Shown: one piece after another, positions 1-10,236 of the stretch
How positions within the stretch are numbered: position 1 is the first letter of the stretch
Layout of the letters: each line of letters begins with the position of its first letter
Assembly (NCBI RefSeq): GCF_001854475.1
Contig: NZ_MNAN01000026.1
Location: forward strand, 310,001-374,000
Origin: Pseudoalteromonas byunsanensis
GTDB lineage: Bacteria; Pseudomonadota; Gammaproteobacteria; Enterobacterales; Alteromonadaceae
Direction of reading: 5' to 3'
DNA length: 64,000 nt
Notes under the pieces: model-generated
Database searches by the model: none
What the model was told of the DNA's origin: nothing
Seen by the model: the letters and a program-made list of their open reading frames with translations, nothing else
Position numbers and translations under genes: made by a program

Positions 1-717
1 ATCTTCTTGTGAAGGATCGTGGAATTCACGGATCTTAGGCTGACGGAACAATGCGTTGCCGTCTACACCAATTTTACCGTCAAGACAGTGAAGGTTGCCT
101 TGATCAGTGATTACTAGAGGGTTGATCTCTAATAGTGCGAAATCGTGGTCGTTAAACATAGTTGCAAGACCCATGAAGATCTTAACGAACTGTTTAATCT
201 GTGCTGGGTTTAGACCTAGTTTGAAGCCTAACTCGCGACCTTGATAAGCCTGAGGGCCAACTAGTGGATCAATTTCAGCTTTATGAATTAGCTCTGGTGT
301 TTCTTCTGCAACAGTTTCAATTTCAACACCACCTTCAGTAGATGCCATGAAAACAACTTTGCGAGTTGCACGGTCTACAACAGCACCTAGGTATAATTCG
401 TTCGCGATGTCTGTGCAGCTTTCAACTAAGATCTTAGCTACTGGCTGGCCTTTTTCGTCTGTTTGGTAAGTTACTAAGTTTTTACCTAACCAGTTTTCAG
501 CAAATGCGCGAATTTCTTCTTTGCTATCAGCAAGCTTAACACCGCCTGCTTTACCACGGCCACCGGCGTGTACTTGACATTTAACTACCCATTTGTCGCC
601 GCCGATTTTAGCAGCTGCTTCTACCGCTTCTTGAGGTGTATCACAAGCGAAACCCTCAGATACTGGCAAACCATAGTCGGCAAATAGTTGTTTTGCCTGA
701 TACTCATGCAAATTCAT
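1..717 (-). CDS. sucC: Succinyl-CoA synthetase beta subunit, partial (C-terminus beyond window)
   Basis: The first 239 codons of the ADP-forming succinyl-CoA ligase beta subunit, which converts succinyl-CoA to succinate with nucleotide triphosphate formation, as a heterotetramer with SucD. The protein opens [12 protein letters not shown], the classic start, followed by the ATP-grasp region ([16 protein letters not shown] near residue 46) and a run reaching [10 protein letters not shown] and [16 protein letters not shown]. The family is about 388 residues, so roughly 150 are missing past the window edge; sucD presumably follows there. The ATG at 717-715 has GGATAA upstream. The gene follows sucB in the same direction but is separated from it by a terminator and a candidate promoter. 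Confidence 0.97.
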   Translation of the reverse strand, partial: MNLHEYQAKQLFADYGLPVSEGFACDTPQEAVEAAAKIGGDKWVVKCQVHAGGRGKAGGVKLADSKEEIRAFAENWLGKNLVTYQTDEKGQPVAKILVESCTDIANELYLGAVVDRATRKVVFMASTEGGVEIETVAEETPELIHKAEIDPLVGPQAYQGRELGFKLGLNPAQIKQFVKIFMGLATMFNDHDFALLEINPLVITDQGNLHCLDGKIGVDGNALFRQPKIREFHDPSQED

Positions 718-793
718 GATGCTTTATCCAATTTCTTATACTAAAAAAGCTGAATATTTATGCAAATAATCAGCTATCCCAAATTGCGCTCCT

Positions 794-822
794 AGTATAG
801 ATCCCAAGGCTTAGGATGAAAA
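794..822 (-). promoter_or_regulatory. Candidate sigma70 promoter for sucC
   Basis: On the minus strand TTTTCA (822-817) and TATACT (799-794) are separated by exactly 17 bases. The element lies after the sucB terminator and about 75 bases upstream of the sucC start, so it would restart transcription for sucCD. Assigned by eye from consensus only. Confidence 0.5.
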
Positions 823-843
823 CCCTAGTTAGACCAAAGGCGC

Positions 844-876
844 AAAAAAAAAGCTGTATGAACGAACATACAGCTT
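844..876 (-). terminator. Intrinsic terminator of the sdh-sucAB operon
   Basis: A perfect 10-bp stem, AAGCTGTATG with CATACAGCTT, closes a 6-base loop at 851-876. On the minus strand it is followed by a run of about nine U from the A tract at 844-852. It starts 20 bases after the sucB stop codon. Confidence 0.85.
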
Positions 877-895
877 AATATCTAATCAATTATGA

Positions 896-2404
896 TTATA
901 CGTCTAGTAATAGACGTGTAGGATCTTCTAATAGCTCTTTAATTGTAACTAAGAAGCCTACTGATTCTTTACCGTCGATTTGACGGTGGTCATAGCTGAG
1001 TGCCAAATACATCATAGGTAGGATTTCTACTTTACCATTCACAGCCATTGGGCGCTCTTGGATTTTGTGCATACCTAGGATTGAAGACTGAGGCAAGTTG
1101 ATGATTGGCGTTGAAAGTAATGAACCAAACACACCACCGTTAGTGATAGTGAAGTTACCACCAGTCATGTCATCTACTGTTAATTTACCGTCACGGCCTT
1201 TAAGGGCTAGTTCACGGATGCCTTTTTCAATCTCAGCAACTGATAACTTGTCACAGTCACGCAATACTGGAGTTACTAGACCACGAGGTGTAGATACAGC
1301 AATGCTGATATCGAAGTAGTTGTGATAAACAATGTCATCGCCGTCGATTGATGCGTTAACTTCAGGGAAACGCTTAAGCGCTTCAGTTACCGCTTTCACA
1401 TAGAAAGACATGAAACCTAAACGAATACCATGACGCTTCTCAAATACTTCTTGGTACTGCTTACGAAGGTCCATGATAGGCTTCATGTTCACTTCGTTGA
1501 AGGTCGTCAACATCGCTGTTGAGTTTTTCGCTTCAAGTAGACGGTTTGCAATAGTCTTACGTAAACGAGTCATAGGTACACGTTTTTGTGTTCGGTCACC
1601 CATTGGCGCTGCAGGTGCAGATGCTGTTGAAGCTGCAGCTGGTTTAGCCGCTGGCGCTTTCAAGAACGCGTCAACATCTTCTTTGGTGATGCGACCACCT
1701 TTACCTGAACCTTTAATTTTAGATGCATCTAAGCCTTTCTCAGCAATAAGACGACGTACAGATGGTGTTAACACATCCGAGCTCTCATCTGACGAAGCTG
1801 AATCTGACTCTGATTTAGACTCAGACTTTTCGCTTGAAGATGCAGCTGGAGCAGCACCGGCTTTTATCTTACCGATCACTTGCTCACCAAGTACTGTGTC
1901 ACCCTCTGCGTGTAGATGTTCACCCATTACACCATCTTCTGGTGCAACAACTTCTAATACTACTTTATCAGTTTCAATATCAACCAGGTTTTGATCGCGG
2001 CTTACCGCTTCACCTGGTTGAACATGCCAAGTTGCGATTGTAGCGTCTGCTACTGACTCTGGAAGTACAGGTACTTTAATGTCCACTTCTTTACCTTCTG
2101 ATGCTGGCGCCGATGACGACGCTGCTGGTTGTTCATTTGATTGAGCTGGTGCGCTTGCTTTCGCATCTGGTGCACCTAAAATTGCGATAACTTGTTCGCC
2201 AAGAACTGTTGCGCCATCTGATTCTTTGATCTCGGTGATCACGCCATCTTCTGGAGCTACAACTTCTAATACAACCTTGTCAGTTTCAATATCTACAAGG
2301 TTTTGGTCACGAGTTACAGTATCACCAACGCTAACGTGCCAAGTTGCTACTGTAGCGTCTGCAACTGACTCAGGAAGAACAGGAACCTTAATTTCGGTTG
2401 TCAT
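896..2404 (-). CDS. sucB: 2-oxoglutarate dehydrogenase E2 (dihydrolipoyl succinyltransferase) with two lipoyl domains
   Basis: E2 core of the 2-oxoglutarate dehydrogenase complex; transfers the succinyl group from lipoamide to CoA. Two lipoyl domains are visible, about residues 1-77 and 107-181, each with the ETDKVVLEV motif (lipoyl lysines K43 and K147). An Ala/Ser-rich linker, a Ser/Glu-rich linker, a peripheral subunit-binding domain (about 211-249, [14 protein letters not shown]) and a catalytic domain with DHRQIDG (H473) follow. At 502 residues it is about 100 longer than E. coli SucB (405), which has a single lipoyl domain; the extra domain explains the difference. The ATG at 2404 has AAGGGATAAGAG upstream and lies 10 bases after sucA, so the two are co-transcribed. 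E3 (lpd) is not in the window. Confidence 0.97.
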   Translation of the reverse strand: MTTEIKVPVLPESVADATVATWHVSVGDTVTRDQNLVDIETDKVVLEVVAPEDGVITEIKESDGATVLGEQVIAILGAPDAKASAPAQSNEQPAASSSAPASEGKEVDIKVPVLPESVADATIATWHVQPGEAVSRDQNLVDIETDKVVLEVVAPEDGVMGEHLHAEGDTVLGEQVIGKIKAGAAPAASSSEKSESKSESDSASSDESSDVLTPSVRRLIAEKGLDASKIKGSGKGGRITKEDVDAFLKAPAAKPAAASTASAPAAPMGDRTQKRVPMTRLRKTIANRLLEAKNSTAMLTTFNEVNMKPIMDLRKQYQEVFEKRHGIRLGFMSFYVKAVTEALKRFPEVNASIDGDDIVYHNYFDISIAVSTPRGLVTPVLRDCDKLSVAEIEKGIRELALKGRDGKLTVDDMTGGNFTITNGGVFGSLLSTPIINLPQSSILGMHKIQERPMAVNGKVEILPMMYLALSYDHRQIDGKESVGFLVTIKELLEDPTRLLLDV

Positions 2405-2414
2405 CTCTTATCCC

Positions 2415-5228
2415 TTATTTCTTAATTGTTAATGCGTCAGCAACTAACGCGTTTTGTTCTTTAGTATGTGTTGACATGTAGCCACACGCTGGTGCTGCCG
2501 ATGCTTTACGGCCAGCATATGTTAGGTTCGCCCCTGCTGGAATTGCATCCCAGAAATGGTGCTGAGAGCAATACCAAGCACCTTGGTTTTGTGGCTCTTC
2601 CTGACACCAAACAAAGTTTTTAACGTGCTGGTAACGTGCCATAATCTCGTCCATTTCCTGATGTGGGAATGGGTATAATTGCTCAACACGCACGATAGCA
2701 ACGTTATCAAGCTCTTGCTTACGACGCTCTTGTAGTAGTTCGTAGTACACCTTACCACTACAGAAAACCACACGCTTAACGTTTGCCGGATCGATATCAT
2801 CGATTTCGTCAATCATGTTATGGAATACACCTTCCGCTAACTCTTCAAGTGAAGACACAGCTAACGGATGACGAAGTAAAGACTTAGGAGTCATCACAAT
2901 CAATGGGCGACGCAGTGGACGAACTGATTGACGGCGTAACATCGCATAAACTTGTGCTGGTGTTGATGGCACACATACCTGCATGTTGTGGTCCGCACAA
3001 AGTTGTAAATAACGCTCTAAGCGCGCTGAGCTGTGCTCTGGGCCCTGACCTTCATAACCATGAGGAAGCAACATAGTTAGACCACATAAACGACCCCACT
3101 TCTGCTCACCTGAACTTAGGAATTGGTCAAATACAACCTGAGCACCATTTGCGAAGTCACCGAATTGTGCTTCCCACAATACTAACGATGTAGGTTCAGC
3201 AGTTGCGTAACCATATTCAAACGCCAATACAGCTTCTTCCGACAACACAGAGTCGTAAACTTCGAATGAACCTTGTTGCTCATTGATGTTTTGAAGAGGA
3301 AGGTAAGTCGACGCATCGTTTTGATTATGAACAACAGCATGACGGTGGAAGAAAGTGCCTCGGCCTGAGTCCTGACCGGTCATACGAATGTCTACACCTT
3401 CGTCAACCAACGTTGCATAAGCAAGTGTTTCAGCCATACCCCAGTCTAGTTGTTTCTCGCCTTTTGCCATTGCTTGACGATCGTCGTAAATCTTCTTAAC
3501 GCGAGATTGGGCTTTATGATCTTCAGGATAAGTAGATACTTTTTCCGCTAACAACTTTAATTTTTCAACTGACAGTTTCGGATCGTAAGCAACATCCCAA
3601 TCATGGCCGACAAATTTAGACCAGTCTGATGAATGCTTAGTATCTGGTTTTATTTCCTCAACTACACACACGCCCTTATCTAAGCCATTGCGATACATTT
3701 CGCTAAGTGCTTTGGCATCATCCGCGCTAATAACACCTTCTGACACTAATTGATCTGCGTAGATCTGACGTGGCACAGGGTGCTTTTTAATTTTCTGATA
3801 CATCAACGGCTGTGTAGCATTTGGCTCATCGGCTTCATTGTGACCATGACGACGGTAGCACACTAAATCAATCACTACATCGCGACGGAACTGATTACGG
3901 AAATCAAGTGCAACTTGTGTTACAAATGCAACAGCTTCAGGGTCATCTGAATTAACATGGAAGATTGGTGCCTGCACCATTTTTGCAATGTCTGTACAGT
4001 AATCAGTAGAACGTACGTCTTCTTGCTTTGAGGTTGTAAAGCCAACTTGGTTGTTAACTACGATACGAATTGTACCACCTACACCAAACGCACGCGTTTG
4101 AGAGAGGTTGAATGTTTCTTGTACAACGCCCTGTCCTGCAATCGCAGAATCACCATGGATCGTAATTGGTAGTGCTTTTGAGCCTGTCTTACAGCCTAAT
4201 CTATCCAGACGAGCACGTACAGAACCCATAACTACCGGGTTAACAATCTCAAGGTGAGATGGGTTAAATGCTAGCGCCATGTGTACATCACCGCCTTGCG
4301 TTGCAAAGTCAGATGAATAACCCATATGATATTTAACATCACCAGAGCCTGCTAATTCACCGTATTTACCTGCAAACTCGTCAAACAATACTTGTGGGTT
4401 TTTACCCAGTACGTTAACAAGTACATTTAAACGACCACGGTGTGCCATACCAATAACAGCTTCTTGCTGACCGCTTTCACCTGCGCGATGGATCAGTTCT
4501 TTAAGCATAGGTACTAACGCATCGCCACCTTCTAGTGAGAAACGTTTAGCACCAGGGAATTTTGCGCTCAGGTACTTTTCTAGACCGTCTGCTGCAGTCA
4601 GGCCTTTTAGAATGCGTAGTTTTGCTTCTTTACTAAATTGAGGCTTTGAGAAGGTTGATTCTAGGCGTTGCTGTAACCAACGTTTTTCTTCTGTAGAAGT
4701 GATGTGCATATATTCGGCACCAATTGAACCACAGTAGGTGGTTTTCAATGCTGAATATAAGTCTTTAAGCTTCATTGTCTCTTTGCCACTGGCGAAAGAG
4801 CCAACGTTATATTCTGTCTCTAAATCCGCATCGGTTAACTCGTGGTAGTCAAGCTCTAAATCGCGAACTCGCTCACGTTTCCACAGACCAAGTGGGTCTA
4901 GATTGGCGTTCTGGTGACCTCTAAACCTAAATGCGTTAATTAGTTGCAGTACGCGTACCTGTTTCGCGTCACTTGTACTATCAGCTGCAACCACTACTTC
5001 TCTGTGTTTGTTTTTTGCAAGTTCAGCAAACTGCTGTCTTACTTGTGAATGCTTAACATCTACATCCACACCATCAACTTTAGGGAGTTGATCAAACACT
5101 TCTCGCCACTCTTCTGGCACTGAAGTCGCATCGTCAAGATACGCTTCATACAGCTCTTCTACATAAGCTACGTTTCCGCCGTACAAATGCGAAGATTCTA
5201 GCCATGCCTTCATCACACCTTCGTGCAT
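2415..5228 (-). CDS. sucA: 2-oxoglutarate dehydrogenase E1 component
   Basis: Thiamine-diphosphate-dependent decarboxylase that oxidatively decarboxylates 2-oxoglutarate and reductively succinylates SucB. The length, 937 residues, is standard (E. coli 933). Visible motifs include GMAHRGRLNVLVNVLGK, the ThDP-binding GDSAIAGQGVVQET segment and GHNEADEP in the N-terminal half, and the transketolase-like pyrimidine domain in the C-terminal half (LPHGYEGQGPEHSSAR). The start MHEGVMKAWLESS aligns residue for residue with E. coli MQNSALKAWLDSS, so the ATG at 5228, preceded by AAAAGGG, is preferred over the internal Met6. It lies about 85 bases downstream of sdhB and forms part of the sdhCDAB-sucAB operon. 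Confidence 0.98.
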   Translation of the reverse strand: MHEGVMKAWLESSHLYGGNVAYVEELYEAYLDDATSVPEEWREVFDQLPKVDGVDVDVKHSQVRQQFAELAKNKHREVVVAADSTSDAKQVRVLQLINAFRFRGHQNANLDPLGLWKRERVRDLELDYHELTDADLETEYNVGSFASGKETMKLKDLYSALKTTYCGSIGAEYMHITSTEEKRWLQQRLESTFSKPQFSKEAKLRILKGLTAADGLEKYLSAKFPGAKRFSLEGGDALVPMLKELIHRAGESGQQEAVIGMAHRGRLNVLVNVLGKNPQVLFDEFAGKYGELAGSGDVKYHMGYSSDFATQGGDVHMALAFNPSHLEIVNPVVMGSVRARLDRLGCKTGSKALPITIHGDSAIAGQGVVQETFNLSQTRAFGVGGTIRIVVNNQVGFTTSKQEDVRSTDYCTDIAKMVQAPIFHVNSDDPEAVAFVTQVALDFRNQFRRDVVIDLVCYRRHGHNEADEPNATQPLMYQKIKKHPVPRQIYADQLVSEGVISADDAKALSEMYRNGLDKGVCVVEEIKPDTKHSSDWSKFVGHDWDVAYDPKLSVEKLKLLAEKVSTYPEDHKAQSRVKKIYDDRQAMAKGEKQLDWGMAETLAYATLVDEGVDIRMTGQDSGRGTFFHRHAVVHNQNDASTYLPLQNINEQQGSFEVYDSVLSEEAVLAFEYGYATAEPTSLVLWEAQFGDFANGAQVVFDQFLSSGEQKWGRLCGLTMLLPHGYEGQGPEHSSARLERYLQLCADHNMQVCVPSTPAQVYAMLRRQSVRPLRRPLIVMTPKSLLRHPLAVSSLEELAEGVFHNMIDEIDDIDPANVKRVVFCSGKVYYELLQERRKQELDNVAIVRVEQLYPFPHQEMDEIMARYQHVKNFVWCQEEPQNQGAWYCSQHHFWDAIPAGANLTYAGRKASAAPACGYMSTHTKEQNALVADALTIKK

Positions 5229-5313
5229 TTATTAGCCCTTTTCTCTAGCGCAGAAATTTAATTAATAACAAGATGGCATGCGCATGCATGCCATCTAAGG
5301 ATTTAAATATGTA

Positions 5314-6033
5314 TTAAACCGAACGATTTAACAACATAGATTTAATCTGACCAATGGCTTTAGTTGGATTCAAGCCCTTTGGACATACGCTAACACAGTT
5401 CATGATACCGTGACAGCGGAATACGCTGAACGCATCGTCAAGGTCAGCCAAGCGTTCTTCAGTTGCTGTATCGCGGCTATCAGCCAAGAAACGATAAGCG
5501 TGTAGAAGACCTGCAGGACCGATGAACTTGTCTGGATTCCACCAGAACGAAGGACATGACGTTGAACAACACGCACATAAAATACACTCGTATAAACCGT
5601 CTAGCTCTTCACGCTCTTCAATACTTTGAAGGCGTTCTTCACCACCAGTTGGCTTATCGTTGATTAAGAAAGGCTTAACCTTCTCGTATTGAGTGTAGAA
5701 CTGGCTCATATCAATAACTAAGTCGCGGATTACCGGAAGACCTGGTAACGGACGTAGAATGATTTTGCCTTTACCGTTCTTTTGTAATGCTGAGATTGGT
5801 GTAATACATGCTAAGCCATTTTTGCCATTCATGTTTACACCATCAGAGCCACAAACACCTTCACGACACGAACGACGGAAAGATAATGTTGGGTCTTGCT
5901 CTTTCAGTAGTAAAAGCGCGTCCAACACCATCATGTCACGGCCTTCTTCTACTTCAAGCTTGTAATCCTGCATACGTGGCGCATTGTCCACATCAGGATT
6001 ATAACGATAAACAGATAATTCTAAAGTTGCCAT
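5314..6033 (-). CDS. sdhB: Succinate dehydrogenase iron-sulfur subunit
   Basis: Electron-transfer subunit of complex II, carrying [2Fe-2S], [4Fe-4S] and [3Fe-4S] clusters from the SdhA flavin to ubiquinone. Cluster motifs are visible: SCREGVCGSDG followed by GLAC (C56, C61, D64, C76), CILCACCSTSCPSFWW, and CHGIMNCVSVCPKGLNP. The start chosen is the ATG at 6033 giving MATLELSVYRYNP and 239 residues (E. coli 238); TAGGAG precedes it. A longer reading upstream would overlap the sdhA end by about 60 bases and adds an unconserved basic extension, so it is rejected. The spacing to the sdhA stop is 10 bases. Confidence 0.97.
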   Translation of the reverse strand: MATLELSVYRYNPDVDNAPRMQDYKLEVEEGRDMMVLDALLLLKEQDPTLSFRRSCREGVCGSDGVNMNGKNGLACITPISALQKNGKGKIILRPLPGLPVIRDLVIDMSQFYTQYEKVKPFLINDKPTGGEERLQSIEEREELDGLYECILCACCSTSCPSFWWNPDKFIGPAGLLHAYRFLADSRDTATEERLADLDDAFSVFRCHGIMNCVSVCPKGLNPTKAIGQIKSMLLNRSV

Positions 6034-6043
6034 CGCTGTGCTC

Positions 6044-7816
6044 CTAGTAAGTACGTGCTTTAGGTGGGAATGCTTCACGAGTTTTAGGTGCGTAGTTAAC
6101 TTCACGCTTACTCATGCTTTCCGTTACTGGGTTATAAACCGTGTGGCATAACCAATTTTCATCATCACGATCTGGATAATCAAAACGTGAATGTGCACCA
6201 CGACTTTCTGTACGGAAGTTTGCTGCAACAGCTGTTGAATATGCAGTCTCCATAAGGTTATCAAGCTCTAGACACTCGATACGCTGCGTGTTGAACTCAG
6301 TTGACTTATCATCAAGACGCGCGTGCTGCAGGCGCTCACGAATTTCTTTAAGCTGCTGCAAACCTTCAGCCATCGAGTCACCTTCACGGAATACCGAGAA
6401 GTTAAGCTGCATACACTGCTGTAGGTCTTTTTTGATCTGAACTGGATCTTCGCCCTGACCTTTCGCTGAATTTTCCCAACGATTGAAACGAGCAAAAGCT
6501 GCATCAACGTCATCACTAGAAGCTTGTTTTGACACTTGTGCGTCGGCTAGGTATTGACCTAGGAAGTTACCAGCTGCACGGCCAAATACTACAAGGTCAA
6601 GTAGTGAGTTACCACCTAAGCGGTTTGCACCGTGTACAGATACACATGCAATCTCGCCTACTGCGAATAAACCTTCTACCAGCTTGCCGTTACCGTTTCC
6701 ATCAACACTCAAAACCTGACCGTTAACGTTAGTTGGTACACCACCCATCATGTAGTGACATGTTGGGATAACTGGAATTGGCTCTTTTGCAGGGTCAACG
6801 TGTGCGAACGTCTTAGACAAGTCACAAACCCCTGGTAGACGTAAGTTCAGTGTCTCTTCACCTAAGTGATCAAGCTTAAGCTTAATGTGTGGACCCCAAG
6901 GACCATCACAACCACGTCCTTCACGGATTTCTGTCATCATCGAGCGAGCAACAACATCGCGTGACGCTAAGTCTTTCGCGTTTGGAGCATAACGTTCCAT
7001 GAAACGTTCGCCGTCTTTATTAAGAAGGTAACCACCCTCACCACGACAGCCTTCAGTAACCAGCGTACCTGCACCAGCAATACCTGTTGGGTGGAACTGC
7101 CACATTTCCATATCTTGCATCGCAATGCCTGCACGAGTTGCCATACCAACACCGTCACCTGTGTTGATGTGAGCGTTCGTCGTAGATGCAAAGATACGAC
7201 CGGCACCACCAGTTGCCAATACAACAGCTTTAGATTTGAAGTAAGTTACTTCGCCTGACTCGATATCAATAGCTGTACAACCTACTACATCACCATTGTC
7301 ATTCTTTACCAAATCTAATGCATACCACTCAGAGAATACGTTAGTTTTATTTTTAACGTTCTGCTGGTACAAGCAATGAAGCAATGCGTGACCTGTACGG
7401 TCCGCAGCAGCAGCAGTACGTGCTGCTTGTTCACCACCAAAATTCTTTGACTGACCACCGAAAGGACGTTGATAAACACGGCCGTTCTCGAAGCGAGAAA
7501 ATGGCAGACCCATATTTTCTAATTCAGTGATAGCTTCAGGACCTGTTTGACACATGTATTCGATAGCATCTTGGTCTCCGATAAAATCAGAACCTTTTAC
7601 CGTATCGTACATGTGCCATTCCCAGTTATCCTCATGAGAGTTTCCTAGCGCTACAGTGATACCACCTTGCGCCGAAACTGTGTGAGAACGCGTTGGGAAA
7701 ACCTTTGAAATCAAAGCACAAGTTTTACCAGATTCAGAAATCGCAAGCGCTGCACGCATACCAGCACCACCGGCACCTATTACTACAGCATCAAATTCAC
7801 GAGTATTATATTTCAC
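6044..7816 (-). CDS. sdhA: Succinate dehydrogenase flavoprotein subunit
   Basis: Oxidises succinate to fumarate at a covalently bound FAD on the cytoplasmic face of complex II. The N-terminal dinucleotide fold [11 protein letters not shown] and the flavinylated histidine in [10 protein letters not shown] (H45) are visible, as are the active-site segments [21 protein letters not shown] and [16 protein letters not shown]. Length is 590 (E. coli 588). The start is a GTG directly after the sdhD stop (TAAGTG); [17 protein letters not shown] aligns with E. coli [17 protein letters not shown], which fixes it. GGGGTG upstream is the likely ribosome binding site. Confidence 0.98.
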   Translation of the reverse strand: MKYNTREFDAVVIGAGGAGMRAALAISESGKTCALISKVFPTRSHTVSAQGGITVALGNSHEDNWEWHMYDTVKGSDFIGDQDAIEYMCQTGPEAITELENMGLPFSRFENGRVYQRPFGGQSKNFGGEQAARTAAAADRTGHALLHCLYQQNVKNKTNVFSEWYALDLVKNDNGDVVGCTAIDIESGEVTYFKSKAVVLATGGAGRIFASTTNAHINTGDGVGMATRAGIAMQDMEMWQFHPTGIAGAGTLVTEGCRGEGGYLLNKDGERFMERYAPNAKDLASRDVVARSMMTEIREGRGCDGPWGPHIKLKLDHLGEETLNLRLPGVCDLSKTFAHVDPAKEPIPVIPTCHYMMGGVPTNVNGQVLSVDGNGNGKLVEGLFAVGEIACVSVHGANRLGGNSLLDLVVFGRAAGNFLGQYLADAQVSKQASSDDVDAAFARFNRWENSAKGQGEDPVQIKKDLQQCMQLNFSVFREGDSMAEGLQQLKEIRERLQHARLDDKSTEFNTQRIECLELDNLMETAYSTAVAANFRTESRGAHSRFDYPDRDDENWLCHTVYNPVTESMSKREVNYAPKTREAFPPKARTY

Positions 7817-8164
7817 TTAAACACCCCACAGAACAAACAGACCAATTGCTACGTAAGCAAGAGCCATTAGGTTTAATACGAAGCCAAGTACTGAACGCAT
7901 TGTTGAGCACTTCACATAGTCTGTTAATACCTGCCATAAGCCGATACGTGTGTGTACCATGATGCACACTAAAGTAACGATTGTCGCAGCTTTAACAGCT
8001 AGATTTGAAAACAAACCTTGCCATGCTTCGAATGTAAGTTCTGGTGTTAGAAGTAAATAACCAACAATAAATACTGCATATGCTGCAATTACTAATGCGG
8101 TTGTACGTAATGAAACGTAATCTTGTACGCCGTCACGCTTGAGAGTTGCTTGATTTAAGACCAT
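7817..8164 (-). CDS. sdhD: Succinate dehydrogenase membrane anchor subunit D
   Basis: Small membrane subunit that with SdhC binds heme b and ubiquinone. It has 115 residues with three hydrophobic segments (about 20-42, 55-76, 90-113). HTRIGLWQVLTDYVK matches the family's HxxIGMWQVLTDYVK signature, whose first His is a heme ligand. Two starts are possible: GTG at 8170 and ATG at 8164. The ATG is chosen because AGGAG lies 7 bases before it but only 1 base before the GTG, and because MVLNQATLKRDGVQDY aligns with E. coli MVSNASALGRNGVHDF. It overlaps the sdhC stop by 10 bases. Confidence 0.95.
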   Translation of the reverse strand: MVLNQATLKRDGVQDYVSLRTTALVIAAYAVFIVGYLLLTPELTFEAWQGLFSNLAVKAATIVTLVCIMVHTRIGLWQVLTDYVKCSTMRSVLGFVLNLMALAYVAIGLFVLWGV

Positions 8165-8532
8165 ATCCACACTCCTGCTAGAATTGCTACTACCACAGAA
8201 AGTGCAATCGCAATTTTAGCGCTGCTATTGCCCGACTCTAATTCTTCCCAGTGACCCATGTCTTGGATCATGTGACGAATACCACCAATTAGGTGATACG
8301 CCAATACGCTGACGGTGCCCCATGCAATGAACTTTGCAATAAAGCCACTAAAAAGGCCCTTTACAAATTCAAACCCTTCAGGAGAAGAAAGAGACTCAGA
8401 CCAAGCCCAAATGACAAAAGTTAAAGCGAAGAACAATGCTACACCAGTAATACGATGTAGAATCGACGCTTTAGCCGTTGCCGGCATAGATATAGTCGTA
8501 AGATCTAGATTTACAGGTCTTTGCTTTTTCAC
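8155..8532 (-). CDS. sdhC: Succinate dehydrogenase cytochrome b556 subunit C
   Basis: Membrane anchor of complex II, 125 residues, three transmembrane helices. KKQRPVNLDLTTI and SILHRITGV are the SdhC signature; the His in AYHLIGGIRHMIQDMG is the likely axial heme ligand. The start is a GTG at 8532; upstream the frame holds no ATG, and the GTG aligns with the Val of E. coli MIRNVKKQRPVNLDL, so the protein is about four residues shorter at its N-terminus. First gene of the sdhCDAB-sucAB operon. No strong ribosome binding site is visible. Confidence 0.95.
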   Translation of the reverse strand: MKKQRPVNLDLTTISMPATAKASILHRITGVALFFALTFVIWAWSESLSSPEGFEFVKGLFSGFIAKFIAWGTVSVLAYHLIGGIRHMIQDMGHWEELESGNSSAKIAIALSVVVAILAGVWIWS

Positions 8533-8830
8533 AGTTACTTGCCCATCTTGCCCACAAAGGAGCTCATCTACTTGTTTTTATAAAACCCATTTGCACGACA
8601 TGCACAAATGGCACACTCTAAATAAACCTGTTTTTCCAAAAGACTCATCCGTTTTTCGTAAAAATAGGTTTACCCACAGACGATACGGTATAAAACCTTT
8701 GACAGTATATAAGGCCGTGAGTGCTTTTACAATTCTTGTTTAGATTGAGATGCTTGCGAATTAGCCAATGGTATAATATTTAAACTGGCTAGAATATTTA
8801 TTATACATATTTGCATAATTCTCAGAAAAA

Positions 8831-8861
8831 TTGACTTTCCACCCCGGTTTTACGTTAAAAT
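8831..8861 (+). promoter_or_regulatory. Candidate gltA promoter
   Basis: TTGACT at 8831-8836 and TAAAAT at 8856-8861, spacing 19 (wider than optimal), about 70 bases upstream of the gltA start. A second -35 or an activator may be needed. Confidence 0.4.
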
Positions 8862-8893
8862 GATCAGAATTTGCTTAACATTAGAATCACAAC

Positions 8894-8913
8894 ATAACAA
8901 TCAGAATTGTTAT
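8894..8913 (+). promoter_or_regulatory. Perfect inverted repeat in the gltA leader
   Basis: ATAACAAT and ATTGTTAT form 8-bp perfect arms around the 4-base spacer CAGA, ending a few bases before the gltA ribosome binding site (TAGGAG, about 8918-8923). It could be an operator or an mRNA hairpin; no T-tract follows. Confidence 0.5.
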
Positions 8914-8931
8914 TTCATAGGAGATAAATAG

Positions 8932-10218
8932 ATGGCAGATAAAAAAGCCACAGTACATATTGAAGGTCACGATCCGATCGAACTACCGATATATTCAGGC
9001 ACAGCAGGCCAAGATGTAATCGATGTTCGTACCCTAGGTGCTCACGGCCACTTCACATATGACCCAGGTTTTATGTCTACCGGTTCGTGCGAGTCATCTA
9101 TCACCTACATTGACGGCGGGAAAGGCGTATTGTTACACCGCGGCTATCCAATTGAACAGCTAGCTGAAAACTCTAACTACATCGAACTTTGTTATCTTTT
9201 ACTAAAAGGTGAGTTACCGACAGCTGAACAACACGCTGAATTTGCAGATGAGATCACACGCAATACCATGTTACATGAGAAAATTGCGGTATTTTTCCAA
9301 GGTTTCCGCGTTGACTCTCACCCAATGGCAATGCTTTGCGGCGTAGTTGGCGCATTGTCATCGTTCTATCACGATGATTTAGATATTTCAGATGCAGATC
9401 AACGTCACCGCAGCGCTGTTCGTCTAATTGCTAAACTGCCGACAATCGCTGCGATGGCGTACAAGTACAATGTAGGCCAACCTTTCGTTTATCCTAGAAA
9501 CGACCTAAGCTACGCAGAAAACTTCCTACACATGATGTTCTCTGTGCCTGCTGAGAAGTACGAAGTAAACCCAATCCTTGCCAAAGCAATGGACAAAATC
9601 TTCATGCTTCACGCTGACCACGAGCAAAATGCATCAACGTCAACAGTACGTCTAGCAGGTTCTTCTGGTGCTAACCCTTATGCTTGTATTGCTGCTGGTA
9701 TTGCCTCTTTGTGGGGTCCTGCTCACGGTGGTGCAAACGAAGCATGCTTAAACATGCTAGAAGAAATCGGCTCAGTAGATCGCATTGACGAATACGTTGC
9801 TAAAGCAAAAGATAAGAACGACCCGTTCCGTCTAATGGGCTTTGGTCACCGTGTTTATAAGAACTTCGACCCACGTGCAACTGTAATGCGTGAAACTTGT
9901 CACGAAGTGCTTAAAGAGCTAAACATTCAAGATCCATTGCTTGACGTTGCAATGAAGCTTGAGCAAATCGCGCTAGAAGATCCTTACTTCATCGAGAAGA
10001 AGTTATATCCTAACGTAGATTTCTACTCAGGTATCATCTTGAAAGCGATTGGCATTCCAACAAGCATGTTTACGGTTATCTTTGCGATGTCTCGTACTGT
10101 AGGTTGGATTTCTCACTGGGATGAAATGCTATCTCAGCCAGGTCACAAAATCGGTCGCCCTCGTCAGCTATACACGGGCTACACAAACCGCGATTACACA
10201 CCTGTATCGAAAAGATAA
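8932..10218 (+). CDS. gltA: Citrate synthase (type II)
   Basis: Condenses oxaloacetate and acetyl-CoA to citrate. It has 428 residues (E. coli 427), the size of NADH-sensitive hexameric type II enzymes. Motifs: [43 protein letters not shown] (active-site His region), [10 protein letters not shown] and [14 protein letters not shown] (catalytic His and binding residues), then the conserved C-terminus ending [17 protein letters not shown] at 8932 with TAGGAGATAAATAG upstream. It is monocistronic, with a terminator directly after, and faces away from sdhC. Confidence 0.98.
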   Translation: MADKKATVHIEGHDPIELPIYSGTAGQDVIDVRTLGAHGHFTYDPGFMSTGSCESSITYIDGGKGVLLHRGYPIEQLAENSNYIELCYLLLKGELPTAEQHAEFADEITRNTMLHEKIAVFFQGFRVDSHPMAMLCGVVGALSSFYHDDLDISDADQRHRSAVRLIAKLPTIAAMAYKYNVGQPFVYPRNDLSYAENFLHMMFSVPAEKYEVNPILAKAMDKIFMLHADHEQNASTSTVRLAGSSGANPYACIAAGIASLWGPAHGGANEACLNMLEEIGSVDRIDEYVAKAKDKNDPFRLMGFGHRVYKNFDPRATVMRETCHEVLKELNIQDPLLDVAMKLEQIALEDPYFIEKKLYPNVDFYSGIILKAIGIPTSMFTVIFAMSRTVGWISHWDEMLSQPGHKIGRPRQLYTGYTNRDYTPVSKR

Positions 10219-10236
10219 TCACACGATTATTGTATT

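Larger units (their letters stand above)
8533..8931. other. 399-base divergent regulatory region between sdhC and gltA
   Basis: Non-coding AT-rich DNA between the two divergent TCA operons. It holds candidate promoters for both directions and a palindrome just before the gltA ribosome binding site, listed separately. A minus-strand candidate for sdhC is TTTCTG (8828-8823) and a perfect TATAAT (8805-8800) with 17-base spacing, which would give a leader of about 260 bases. No convincing protein-coding frame was found. Confidence 0.6.

Noticed and set aside
6034..6105. Longer N-terminus for sdhB
   Set aside because: It would overlap the sdhA coding end; the ATG at 6033 has TAGGAG and aligns with the family start.
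8315..8743. 142-codon open frame on the plus strand opposite sdhC and the divergent region
   Set aside because: It is antisense to sdhC, has no family resemblance, and covers the region needed for promoters.
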